64,000 bases of DNA from Deltaproteobacteria bacterium (lineage in GTDB: Bacteria > Myxococcota > Myxococcia > Myxococcales > SZAS-1). Shown here piece by piece: positions 56,583 through 64,000 of this stretch. Location of the stretch: contig JAFEBB010000026.1 of NCBI GenBank assembly GCA_018266075.1, positions 1 through 64,000 on the forward strand. The letters run 5' to 3'. Within the stretch, counting starts at the first letter, position 1. Every line of letters starts with the position of its first letter. The notes below the pieces were generated by a model, which did not search any database, was not told the origin of the DNA, and saw only the letters and a program-made list of their open reading frames with translations. Made by a program: the position numbers and the translations under genes.

Positions 56583-59102
56583 ATGCGCCTGCCCGCCCTT
56601 GCCTTTGCTGTCGCCGTGGCGCTCGCCGCCACCGGCGTGGCGCGCGCGCAGACGCCCCCGGGCGGGGGCGCGCTGTCACCTGGAAACCTGAGCGCGCCCG
56701 GCCTGCCCGGCCAGCAGCCGCCGGCGGCGCCGAGCGAGCCGTCTGCGCCGCCGCCTCCCGCAGAGCAGGTGCCCACCGCCAGCGAGCCCGCCGCGCCCAC
56801 CGGCCCGGTGATCTCGGCCATCGACATCGAGGGCAACCGGCGCGTCGAGCCAGATGCCATCCGCAACGCGCTGGCCAGCAAGGTCGGCTCGACGATGGAG
56901 CGCTCGAAGATCACCGCCGACGTGCACGCGCTCTTCGCGCTGGGCTACTTCGAGGACATCTCCGTCGACGCGCAGCCGGCGGGGCCCAACCAGATCAAGC
57001 TGGTGGTGAAGGTGGCGGAGAAGCCCGCCATTCGCGATGTGCGCATCACCGGCAACGACGAGCTCTCCACCGACGACATCCGCGATCTCGTCGACATCCG
57101 CACCGCGCAGATCCTCGACCTGGACGCGGTCCACCGGAACGCGAAGAAGATCCAGGACAAGTACGTGGAGAAGGGCTTCTACCTGGCGGAGATCACGCCC
57201 AAGGTGGTGCCCCAGCCCGACAACACCGTCTCGGTGGTCTTCGCCATCAACGAGCACGCCAAGGTGCAGGTGAAGAGCATCACCTTCGTGGGCAACGAGA
57301 AGGTGCCCAGCGCCGACCTGCGCTCGGTGATGGAGACGCAGGAAGGCAACATCCTCAGCTTCCTCACCAGCGCCGGCACCTACCGCGAAGAGGTCTTCCA
57401 GCGCGACCTCTCGCTCATCCAGTTCGCCTACTACGACCGCGGCTTCATCAACGTGCGCGTGGGCAAGCCGCAGGTGGAGATCACCCCGGACAAGAAGTAC
57501 CTGTTCCTCACCGTGCCCATCACCGAGGGCGAGCAGTTCAACGTCGGCAAGATCGACTACTCCGGCGACATCCTCGGCACCAAGGAGACGCTGGGCACGC
57601 GCGTGCACACCGAGTCGGGCGCGCTCTTCAACCGCAGCCAGCTCCAGGCCGACATCAGCGGGCTCAACGACCTCTACCTCGACCAGGGCTACTGCTACGT
57701 CAACATCAGCCCGCTCACCAACGTCAACAACGACACCCGCATCGTGGACCTCACCTTCGACGTGCAGAAGGGGCCCAAGTGCTACGTCGAGCGCATCGAC
57801 ATCGTGGGCAACCACAAGACCCGCGACCGCGTGATCCGCCGCGAGCTGCGCATCTATGAAGGCGAGCTCTTCACCGGCACGGGCATGAAGCAGTCGAAGG
57901 GCCGCGTGAACGCGCTGGGCTTCTTCGAGACGGTCGAAGTGACGCAGAAGAAGGGCAGCCGCGACGACAGCGTGATCGTCGAGGTCAGCGTGAAGGAGAA
58001 GCCGACCGGCACGTTCCAGGTGGGCTTCGGCTTCTCGAGCGTGGAGTCGTTCATCTTCACGGCCACGCTGCAGCAGAACAACCTGCTCGGCTGGGGCCAG
58101 ACGGCGTCGCTCTCGGCGCAGATCTCCAGCCTGCGAAGCCTGGTCCAGCTCTCGTATCTGGATCCGTACTTCCTGGATACGAACTGGATCTTCTCGTTCG
58201 ACTACTTCCGCATCGACGCCGACTACTACGGCTTCTTGCGCAGCTCGAACGGCGGCGACGTCAACTTCGGGTACCACCTCACGCCGGATCTGCTCTTGTT
58301 CCTGGCCTACGGCCTGGAGCACGTGGACGTTGAGCCGAGCTCGCTCTCGGCGGCGCCGGGGAGCGTGGGCTCGGTGTACAGCGCGTTCTCGAGCACGCCG
58401 CCCATCGCCAACCAGTTCCAGTCGGGGCTCAACTCGACGGTCACCCTCACGCTCACCTACGACAAGCGCGACAACCGGCTCTTCCCGAGCAACGGCTACT
58501 ACGGCTCGGGCTCGGTGCAGTACGGCCCCAAGCAGCTCGGCGGCACCTTCAACTTCATCCGCTACTCGGCGAACGGCCGCTACTACCGGCCGCTCTTCCT
58601 GGGCATCGTGTTCAAGACCAACGCCACGTTGGGCTACGTCGAGGGCATCCAGGGCAGCACGGTGCCCATCTCCGAGCTGTACTACGTGGGCGGCATCAAC
58701 TCGGTCCGCGGCTACTACCTGCGCACCATCACGCCCACCAAGGCCGTGGGCGCCACCGCCAACCCGGATACCTCGCTCACCCACTACCCGGAGTTCCCGG
58801 TGGGCGGCGACAAGCAGCTCGTCTTCAACTTCGAGCTCGAGTTCCCCATCATCGAAAAGATCGGCATCCGCGGCGTGGTCTTCGCCGACGCGGGCAACGC
58901 CTACGCGCCCAACGAGAACTTCTTCCAGGACAAGCACAGCCTGGTGTCCACGCCGGCGGGGCTCTTGTACTCGGTGGGCGTGGGCGTGCGCTGGTTCTCG
59001 CCCATCGGCCCCCTGCGCTTCGAGTGGGGCTTCCCGCTCACCCCGCGCCCGGGCATCGACCAGCCGGTGGACTTCGAGTTCACCATCGGCAACTTCTTCT
59101 GA
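56583..59102 (+). CDS. bamA: Outer membrane protein assembly factor BamA
   Basis: An 839-residue essential outer-membrane insertase. Signal peptide MRLPALAFAVAVALAATGVARAQ is followed by a Pro-rich spacer. Five POTRA domains span about 75-485 (ISAIDIEGNRRVEPDAIRN, DVRITGNDELSTDDI, VKSITFVGNEKV, IDYSGDILGT, RIDIVGNHKTRDRVIRREL). The 16-strand barrel follows, with VRGY at about 708-711 and a C-terminal aromatic (FTIGNFF). ATG 56583 is preferred; a GTG at 56547 would extend it by 12 residues. It leads the lipid A/outer-membrane biogenesis cluster on the plus strand. Confidence 0.96.
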   Translation: MRLPALAFAVAVALAATGVARAQTPPGGGALSPGNLSAPGLPGQQPPAAPSEPSAPPPPAEQVPTASEPAAPTGPVISAIDIEGNRRVEPDAIRNALASKVGSTMERSKITADVHALFALGYFEDISVDAQPAGPNQIKLVVKVAEKPAIRDVRITGNDELSTDDIRDLVDIRTAQILDLDAVHRNAKKIQDKYVEKGFYLAEITPKVVPQPDNTVSVVFAINEHAKVQVKSITFVGNEKVPSADLRSVMETQEGNILSFLTSAGTYREEVFQRDLSLIQFAYYDRGFINVRVGKPQVEITPDKKYLFLTVPITEGEQFNVGKIDYSGDILGTKETLGTRVHTESGALFNRSQLQADISGLNDLYLDQGYCYVNISPLTNVNNDTRIVDLTFDVQKGPKCYVERIDIVGNHKTRDRVIRRELRIYEGELFTGTGMKQSKGRVNALGFFETVEVTQKKGSRDDSVIVEVSVKEKPTGTFQVGFGFSSVESFIFTATLQQNNLLGWGQTASLSAQISSLRSLVQLSYLDPYFLDTNWIFSFDYFRIDADYYGFLRSSNGGDVNFGYHLTPDLLLFLAYGLEHVDVEPSSLSAAPGSVGSVYSAFSSTPPIANQFQSGLNSTVTLTLTYDKRDNRLFPSNGYYGSGSVQYGPKQLGGTFNFIRYSANGRYYRPLFLGIVFKTNATLGYVEGIQGSTVPISELYYVGGINSVRGYYLRTITPTKAVGATANPDTSLTHYPEFPVGGDKQLVFNFELEFPIIEKIGIRGVVFADAGNAYAPNENFFQDKHSLVSTPAGLLYSVGVGVRWFSPIGPLRFEWGFPLTPRPGIDQPVDFEFTIGNFF

Positions 59103-59106
59103 GCGA

Positions 59107-59171
59107 GCTTCGAAACCCCACCGGTGACCCAGCCGGCGGAGCCGGCGAGCTTGAAGGCAGGGTTTCGAAGC
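59107..59171. repeat. Inverted repeat between bamA and skp
   Basis: Twelve-base perfect arms GCTTCGAAACCC (59107-59118) and GGGTTTCGAAGC (59160-59171) enclose 41 bp that contains a second small stem (GCCGGC-GGA-GCCGGC). The structure can form a large hairpin or cruciform just after the bamA stop. There is no T-run, so termination or transcript processing rather than classic termination is possible. Confidence 0.75.
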
Positions 59172-59292
59172 GGGGTTCCATCGCCTGGCTGGCCGGCTGC
59201 TCCTTCAGCGCTCGGAATGCATACGTTTTCCATCGGTTGATCTCAGCCCCACGCGCGGCTAAGTTGCGCGCCCTTTCAGGAGCCCCTGACGC

Positions 59293-59856
59293 ATGCGCCT
59301 CTCGTCGATCGCCCTCGTGACCGTGGCCGTCTGCGCCCTCTCCGGCGTGGCCCGCGCTGACCAGAAGATGGCCTACGTGGACTTGCAGCGCGCGCTCCTC
59401 GAGGTCGAGGAAGGCAAGGCCGCCAAGGCCACCCTCAAGGCCGAGTTCGACAAGAAGCAGAAGACCCTCGACGCCGAGCAGGAGGCCCTGAAGAAGGACA
59501 AGGACACTCTCGACAAGCAGTCGATGGCCATGACCGAGGACGCCCGTCGCATGAAGGAGCAGGAGCTGATGGGCAAGCTGCAGGAGGTGCAGAAGCACTA
59601 CATGGGCATGCAGCAGGAGCTCTCCGAGAAGGAGCGCACGCTCACCCAGGGCATCTTCCAGAAGATGGAGGGCATCATCGGCGAGATCGCCCAGGCCGAG
59701 GGCCTGACCTTCGTCTTCGACAAGAGCGCGGGCCTGGTCTACGCGCCGCCTTCGCTGGACCTCACCAACGAGCTCATCCGCCGGTACAACGACAAGTACT
59801 CGCCGGGTAAGGCCGCGGGCAAGGCCAAGTCGGGCGCGGCCAAGGGCAGCAACTAG
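59293..59856 (+). CDS. skp: OmpH/Skp family periplasmic chaperone
   Basis: A 187-residue exported protein with signal peptide MRLSSIALVTVAVCALSGVARA. The mature chain is the long coiled-coil of the OmpH/Skp family (Lys/Glu/Gln-rich, about 30-145) that binds unfolded outer-membrane proteins in transit to BamA. The C-terminal 25 residues are Lys/Gly/Ala-rich. The gene order bamA-skp-lpxD-fabZ-lpxA is conserved across proteobacteria. Confidence 0.93.
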   Translation: MRLSSIALVTVAVCALSGVARADQKMAYVDLQRALLEVEEGKAAKATLKAEFDKKQKTLDAEQEALKKDKDTLDKQSMAMTEDARRMKEQELMGKLQEVQKHYMGMQQELSEKERTLTQGIFQKMEGIIGEIAQAEGLTFVFDKSAGLVYAPPSLDLTNELIRRYNDKYSPGKAAGKAKSGAAKGSN

Positions 59857-59874
59857 CTTCGGCCGCTTGAGGTC

Positions 59875-60915
59875 ATGAGCGAGCGCGCGTTCACGCTTGG
59901 CGAGCTCGCCGATCTGGTCGGCGGCGAGGTGCAGGGCGACGCCGCCATGCGCCTGCGCGGCGTGGCCACGCTCGACGGCGCCGGCCCCGAGCACATCGCC
60001 TTCTTCAATCACGCCTGGTACGCCGACGACTTCGCGCGCACGCGCGCAGGCGCGGTGATCGTCGAGCCGCGCGCCGCCAAGAAGCACCCTGGCCGCGCGT
60101 ACCTGGTGGCGCCGAATGCGAGCCTCGCGTTCGCGCGGGTGTCGCGGGCGTTTCATCCGCCGGAGCGCCCCCAGCCGTCGCGCGCGGGGGAGGCGTTCGT
60201 GCATCCCTCTGCGCAGGTGGATCCGACGGCGCGCATCGAGGCGTTCGCGTACGTCGGCGCCGGCGCGAAGATCGGCGCGCGCACGGTGCTCGCGCCGCAG
60301 TCGTTCGTGGGCGAGGGCGCGCAGGTGGGCGCCGACTCCCGCGTCGGCGTGGGCGTGAAGATCCTGCACGGCTGCGTGGTGGGGAATCGGGTGATCTTGC
60401 AGCCCGGCGTGGTGCTCGGCGGCGACGGCTTCGGCTTCGCGCTCGATCTCGAGGAAGGCCAGCTCCTCAAGGTGCCGCAGGTGGGCATCGTGTTGGTCGA
60501 GGACGACGTGGAGATCGGCGCGAACAGCTGCGTCGACCGGGCCACCATGGGCCAGACGCGCATCGGCCGCGGGACGAAGATCGATAACCTGGTTCAGGTC
60601 GGCCACAACGTGACCGTGGGCGCGATGAGCATCCTCTGCGGCCAGGTCGGCCTCGCGGGCAGCTGCAAGATCGGCGATGGCGCGGTGCTCGGCGGTCAGG
60701 CCGGCGTGGCCAACCACCTGCGCGTCGGCGACGGCGCCAAGATCGCGGGCCAGTCCGGCGTCGGCAGCGACATCCCCGACGGCGAGATCTGGTCGGGCTC
60801 GCCTGCGCAGCCGCACCGCAAGTGGCTGCGCAACCAGCAGGTCGCGAGCGAGCTGGCGGATCTGCACGCCGAGGTGCGCAAGCTGCGCGCCGAGATGGAC
60901 GCGCTCAAGAAGTAG
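59875..60915 (+). CDS. lpxD: UDP-3-O-(3-hydroxyacyl)glucosamine N-acyltransferase
   Basis: Third step of lipid A synthesis. The 346-residue protein has the N-terminal uridine-binding domain (about 1-100) and a left-handed beta-helix with hexapeptide repeats (PSAQVDPTARIEAFAYVGAGAKIG and on). The catalytic His is in VQVGHNVTVG (about residue 242). The C-terminus is a short coiled helix. The ATG follows the skp stop by 18 bp. Part of the continuous plus-strand lipid A operon. Confidence 0.96.
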   Translation: MSERAFTLGELADLVGGEVQGDAAMRLRGVATLDGAGPEHIAFFNHAWYADDFARTRAGAVIVEPRAAKKHPGRAYLVAPNASLAFARVSRAFHPPERPQPSRAGEAFVHPSAQVDPTARIEAFAYVGAGAKIGARTVLAPQSFVGEGAQVGADSRVGVGVKILHGCVVGNRVILQPGVVLGGDGFGFALDLEEGQLLKVPQVGIVLVEDDVEIGANSCVDRATMGQTRIGRGTKIDNLVQVGHNVTVGAMSILCGQVGLAGSCKIGDGAVLGGQAGVANHLRVGDGAKIAGQSGVGSDIPDGEIWSGSPAQPHRKWLRNQQVASELADLHAEVRKLRAEMDALKK

Positions 60916-60986
60916 GCGGGCGTCTTGTCGACTGAGCGTCGATCTCCTAAGGTGCGCGGCCTCCGGCCGGAGTACCCGAGGAAGCC

Positions 60987-61460
60987 ATGTCGGCCCCGAT
61001 GGACCTGCTCGCCATCCAGCGCATCCTGCCGCACCGCTACCCGTTCCTGCTGGTGGATCGCGTGGTGGAGTGGACCGCGAACCAGAAGCTGAAGGCGTAC
61101 AAGAACGTCACCGCGAACGAGGAGTTCTTCCTGGGGCACTTCCCCGGGCACCCGGTGATGCCGGGCGTGCTCATCGTGGAGGCGCTGGCGCAGGCCTCGG
61201 GGCTGCTGGCGTACAACTCCAATCCCTGGAAGGCCAACGAGAAGGTCATGTACCTCATGGGCCTCGACGGCGTGCGCTTCCGCCGCCCCGTGGTCCCCGG
61301 CGACCGGCTCGATCTCGAAGTGACGCTCACCAAGCAGAAGAGCACCATCTGGAAGCTCGCGTGCGTGGCGTCGGTGGACGGCAAGCCCGTCGCAGAGGCC
61401 GAGATCATGGCCACCATCGCCGACAAGGCCGTCGACCCCGCTGCGCCGACGGCGCCCTAG
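60987..61460 (+). CDS. fabZ: 3-hydroxyacyl-[acyl-carrier-protein] dehydratase FabZ
   Basis: Hot-dog fold dehydratase of 157 residues for fatty-acid elongation; it shares the 3-hydroxyacyl-ACP pool with LpxA/LpxD. The active-site His is in LGHFPGHPVMPGVLIVEALAQ (about residue 52), with the Glu in the central helix. AGGAAG lies upstream of the ATG. Located between lpxD and lpxA as in most Gram-negatives. Confidence 0.96.
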   Translation: MSAPMDLLAIQRILPHRYPFLLVDRVVEWTANQKLKAYKNVTANEEFFLGHFPGHPVMPGVLIVEALAQASGLLAYNSNPWKANEKVMYLMGLDGVRFRRPVVPGDRLDLEVTLTKQKSTIWKLACVASVDGKPVAEAEIMATIADKAVDPAAPTAP

Positions 61461-61476
61461 CTCCACGGATCTCCCC

Positions 61477-62250
61477 ATGGCCATCCATCCCACGGCGATC
61501 GTTGCGCAGGGCGCGGAGATCGATCCTTCGGCCGAGATCGGGCCGTACGCGGTGATCGGGCCGCAGGTGAAGCTCGGGCCGTCGGTGTGGGTCGGGCCGC
61601 ACGCGGTCGTCGAGGGGCGCACCACGGTCGGCGCGCACACCAAGATCTTCCAGTTCGCGAGCGTCGGCGCGCAGCCGCAAGATCTGAAGTACGCGGGCGA
61701 GCCCACGCGCCTGGAGATCGGGCAGCACAACCTGATCCGCGAGTTCACCACGTTCCACATCGGCACCACGGGCGGCGGCGGGCTGACCAAGGTCGGCGAC
61801 AAGAACCTGTTCATGGCCTACAGCCACGTGGCGCACGACGTCCGCGTGGGCAACGGCTGCGTGCTCGCCAACTGCGCCACGCTCGCGGGTCACGTGACCC
61901 TCGAGGATCACGTGACCATGGGTGGCCTGTCCGCGGCGCACCAGTTCACGCGCATCGGCAAGCACGCCTTCATCGGCGGCGGCTCCATGGTGACGATGGA
62001 CATCCCGCCGTTCTGCACCGCCCAGGGCGATCGCGCGGAGCTCACCGGCCTGAACACCGTGGGCCTCACCCGGCACGGCTTCACGGACGAGCAGGTGAAG
62101 CACGTGAAGAGCGCGTACCGCACGGTCTTCCGCAGCAAGCTGGGACTCCGCGAGGCGCTGGCCAAGGTGCGCGCCCAGCACCCGAACGCGCCCGAGGTGG
62201 AGCACTTCGTGCGCTTCATCGAAGGCTCCGAGCGCGGCGTCGCGCGGTAA
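61477..62250 (+). CDS. lpxA: UDP-N-acetylglucosamine acyltransferase
   Basis: First enzyme of lipid A synthesis. The 257-residue protein is a hexapeptide-repeat beta-helix (IHPTAIVAQGAEIDPSAEIGPY and on) with the catalytic His in YSHVAHDVRVGN (about residue 125). The C-terminal helical domain begins around 190 (RHGFTDEQVKHVKSAYRTVF). It follows fabZ by 16 bp. The Shine-Dalgarno is weak, so coupling is likely. Confidence 0.96.
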   Translation: MAIHPTAIVAQGAEIDPSAEIGPYAVIGPQVKLGPSVWVGPHAVVEGRTTVGAHTKIFQFASVGAQPQDLKYAGEPTRLEIGQHNLIREFTTFHIGTTGGGGLTKVGDKNLFMAYSHVAHDVRVGNGCVLANCATLAGHVTLEDHVTMGGLSAAHQFTRIGKHAFIGGGSMVTMDIPPFCTAQGDRAELTGLNTVGLTRHGFTDEQVKHVKSAYRTVFRSKLGLREALAKVRAQHPNAPEVEHFVRFIEGSERGVAR

Positions 62251-62262
62251 GGTTGGCCCTCG

Positions 62263-63096
62263 ATGGCCGACCAACAGCCAGCACCGAGCGCGGAACCGAT
62301 CGGCCTCATCGCGGGCTCAGGTCGATTTCCAGTGCTGTTTGCGGAAGCTGCTCGCGCCCGTGGATTGCGGGTGATCGCGATCGGGCACCGCGGCGACACG
62401 GATCCGGCGCTCGCGAGCTCGGTCGATCGCTTTCACTGGGTGCACCTCGGGCAGCTCGGCAAGATGGCGAAGCTGTTCCGCGCCGAAGCCGTGACGCGCG
62501 CGGTGATGGCCGGCGGCATCGGCAAGCTCTCGGCGCTGGTGCGCGCGCGGCCGGATTGGCGCGGGCTGGCGTTCGCGGCGAAGTTGCGCAACCTGAACGA
62601 CGACCACGTGCTGCGCACGCTGGCCGAGGAGCTCGAGCGTGCGGGCGTGCGCATCGAGCCGTCGACGGTGTTCACGCCGGAGCTGCTCGCGCCCGCGGGG
62701 GTGCTCACCCAGCGCGAGCCCACGTCGAGCGAGCAGCAGGACATCGCGTTTGGCCTCGAGGTGGCGCGCGCGGTGGGCCGCGCCGACGTGGGCCAGACGG
62801 TGGTCGTCGAGGCGCGCCAGGTGCTCGCGGTGGAGGCGAGCGAAGGCACGGATCCGACCATCACCCGCGGCGGCGACTACGGTCAGGGCAAGGCGGTGGT
62901 GGTGAAGATCTCCAAGCCCGGACAGGACCTGCGCTTCGATCTCCCCGCGATCGGCGAGCGCACCATCGCGGTGATGGCGGCGCACGGCTGCAAGGCGCTC
63001 GCGGTCGAAGCGGGCCGCACGCTGCTCCTCGACGGCGATGCGGTGCTGCGCGCGGCCGACGCCGCCGGAATCGCCATCGTGGGGGTGGCGCCATGA
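62263..63096 (+). CDS. lpxI: UDP-2,3-diacylglucosamine pyrophosphatase LpxI
   Basis: A 277-residue enzyme of the LpxI (DUF1009) family that makes lipid X in lineages lacking LpxH. The N-terminal Rossmann-like start is IGLIAGSGRFPVLFAEAARARG. Conserved blocks are AGGIGK, DDHVLRTLAEELERAG, QTVVVEARQVLAVEA.EGTD and the C-terminal AHGCKALAVEAGRTLLLD with Asp residues. The choice of LpxI over LpxH is typical of alpha- and deltaproteobacteria. The stop overlaps the next start by ATGA. Confidence 0.95.
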   Translation: MADQQPAPSAEPIGLIAGSGRFPVLFAEAARARGLRVIAIGHRGDTDPALASSVDRFHWVHLGQLGKMAKLFRAEAVTRAVMAGGIGKLSALVRARPDWRGLAFAAKLRNLNDDHVLRTLAEELERAGVRIEPSTVFTPELLAPAGVLTQREPTSSEQQDIAFGLEVARAVGRADVGQTVVVEARQVLAVEASEGTDPTITRGGDYGQGKAVVVKISKPGQDLRFDLPAIGERTIAVMAAHGCKALAVEAGRTLLLDGDAVLRAADAAGIAIVGVAP

Positions 63097-63818
63097 GGCG
63101 CATGGGACGCATCGAGGCCACCTGGCGGCACCCGGTGAAGAGCATGCGCGGCGAGCGCGTGGCGGAGGCCGAGCTGCGTTGGTCCGGGTTGGCGGGCGAT
63201 CGGCGGTATGCGTTCGTGCGCGGCGATGACGCCTCGCGCTTTCCCTGGCTCACCGGCCGCCAGGTGCCCGGTCTGCTGCGCTACCGGCCGTTCTTCGTGG
63301 ATCCGGCGAACGCCAATGGATCCGCCGTGAAGGTGGCCACGCCAGGTGGGCGCGAGCTCGCGGTGGAGGATCCGGCGCTGCTCGCGGAGCTGGCCGAGGC
63401 GTACGGCGCGCCCGTGCAGTTCCTGCACTCGGGGCGCGGGCTGCACGATGCATCGCCTCTGTCGCTGATTGGCCGCGCGACCGTGGAGGCGCTCTGCCGC
63501 GCGCAGGGCGTGCCGCCCGACGAGCGGCGCTTCAGGAGCAACCTGGTGGTCTCGGTGGAGTCGGGTGCGGCGTTCGAAGAGGACGGCTGGCTCGGGCTGG
63601 AGCTGCAGCTCGGCGCGGCCGACGACGCCCCGCGGCTCCGTGTGGATCGCAAGAACGAGCGCTGCACGATGATCACCCTGGAGCCGGACACGCTCGAGCG
63701 CACGTCGTCGCTGCTCTCCGCGCTGGCCAAGGATCGCGCGAACTGCGCCGGCGTGTACGCGAGCGTGGTGCGGCCCGGCTTGATCCGAGAGGGCGCAGAG
63801 ATTTTCGCCATCGATTGA
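63093..63818 (+). CDS. MOSC domain protein
   Basis: A 241-residue protein with the N-terminal MOSC beta-barrel start (GRIEATWRHPVKSMRGERV) and the MOSC core with ERCTMITL near residue 192, the position that in related sulfurtransferases contains the Cys carrying sulfur from pyridoxal-dependent enzymes. The family serves molybdenum-cofactor enzymes such as YcbX/mARC. No molybdoenzyme gene is nearby. It is coupled to lpxI by an ATGA overlap, in the position where lpxB is often found in other species. Confidence 0.88.
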   Translation: MRRMGRIEATWRHPVKSMRGERVAEAELRWSGLAGDRRYAFVRGDDASRFPWLTGRQVPGLLRYRPFFVDPANANGSAVKVATPGGRELAVEDPALLAELAEAYGAPVQFLHSGRGLHDASPLSLIGRATVEALCRAQGVPPDERRFRSNLVVSVESGAAFEEDGWLGLELQLGAADDAPRLRVDRKNERCTMITLEPDTLERTSSLLSALAKDRANCAGVYASVVRPGLIREGAEIFAID

Positions 63819-63826
63819 GCCCAATC

Positions 63827-63854
63827 GTGGGCCGTGGGTCGCGGGTCGTGGGTC
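63827..63854 (+). repeat. Heptanucleotide tandem repeat GTGGGTC (4 copies)
   Basis: Units GTGGGCC, GTGGGTC, GCGGGTC and GTGGGTC follow the MOSC stop. The segment 63846-63861 resembles the inverse of 63905-63920 (14 of 16 positions), so the region can also fold. No gene is seen from 63819 to the window end except a possible GTG start at 63980. Confidence 0.7.
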
Positions 63855-64000
63855 GTTCGGGGATGCCCGCGGTTGTTCCACGCGAGTGCCCACTCGTCGT
63901 CACTCCGAACGGTCCACGACCCACGTCCCGCGATCGGGTGTCCGGTCGTCCGACGAATGTGGAGTACAGTCCGCACGTTGTGAGGGCTCCACCCAACATC

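Noticed and set aside
63980-64000. A GTG near the window end that would begin V-R-A-P-P-N-I, resembling the N-terminus of sulfatases.
   Set aside because: Only seven codons are visible, so nothing can be concluded.

Overview
The window is about 64 kb of very GC-rich DNA (roughly two thirds G+C) with tightly packed, bacterial-style genes. It looks like a Myxococcota (former Deltaproteobacteria) chromosome. Pointers are: a PEGA-tailed Ser/Thr kinase, two exported proteins with MYXO-CTERM-like sorting tails, FG-GAP/ASPIC proteins, a TonB domain fused to a TonB-dependent receptor, GTG starts and ATGA overlaps, and a Gram-negative envelope set (bamA-skp-lpxD-fabZ-lpxA-lpxI). I saw no rRNA, tRNA, CRISPR array, phage or complete insertion sequence.

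Layout. 1-2.6 kb: 3' end of a GH57 glycoside hydrolase, an FHA-GGDEF diguanylate cyclase and a small unknown. 2.7-8.8 kb: an unknown protein and a C39-like cysteine peptidase that share a duplicated upstream region with a sigma-54-type promoter, then dusB, an amidohydrolase lipoprotein and a calpain-like protease. 8.8-22.2 kb: mostly housekeeping genes (maf, metallophosphoesterase, nucleotidyltransferase, kinase, cytochrome c, cobalamin adenosyltransferase, cupin, queG, EamA transporter, Nudix, manC, manB). Inverted intergenic repeats are interspersed here, and one inverted pair brackets a catalytically dead ABC-ATPase-like gene. 22.2-34.8 kb: a low-GC unknown, then a long minus-strand run that reads Flp pilin, TadE, TadG-like, TadE-like, two secreted proteins, di-heme cytochrome c peroxidase, an FG-GAP/ASPIC/thioredoxin protein broken by one in-frame TGA, and a second FG-GAP/ASPIC protein. 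35-39.7 kb: lipoprotein, TonB-TBDR fusion and a secreted pilin-like-domain protein. 39.8-45.8 kb: fatty-acid-hydroxylase-like enzyme, a small secreted protein, a matrixin-like metalloprotease, a PilB/GspE ATPase and a trypsin-like protease. 45.7-54.7 kb: a MarR-toastrack fusion regulator divergent from an ABC ATPase, two FtsX-type permeases, a LolA-like protein, an outer-membrane barrel-like protein and a CapA-like lipoprotein. 54.7-63.8 kb: a double-YARHG propeller protein, then the outer-membrane biogenesis/lipid A cluster and a MOSC protein.

How the genes fit together. Most of the window concerns the cell surface: lipid A and outer-membrane protein assembly, polysaccharide precursors (GDP-mannose), a Tad-type pilus fragment with putative extracellular redox partners, exported proteases, and a MarR-controlled envelope transport module. 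Three observations appear least explained by known annotation. They are the paired sigma-54 promoters with 11-bp-phased GATC cores, the recurrent GATATGTC-N2-GATATGTC motif at three exported-protein genes, and the MarR-toastrack/FtsX/LolA-like/barrel/CapA module. All functional statements rest on reading motifs by eye; no database search was run.
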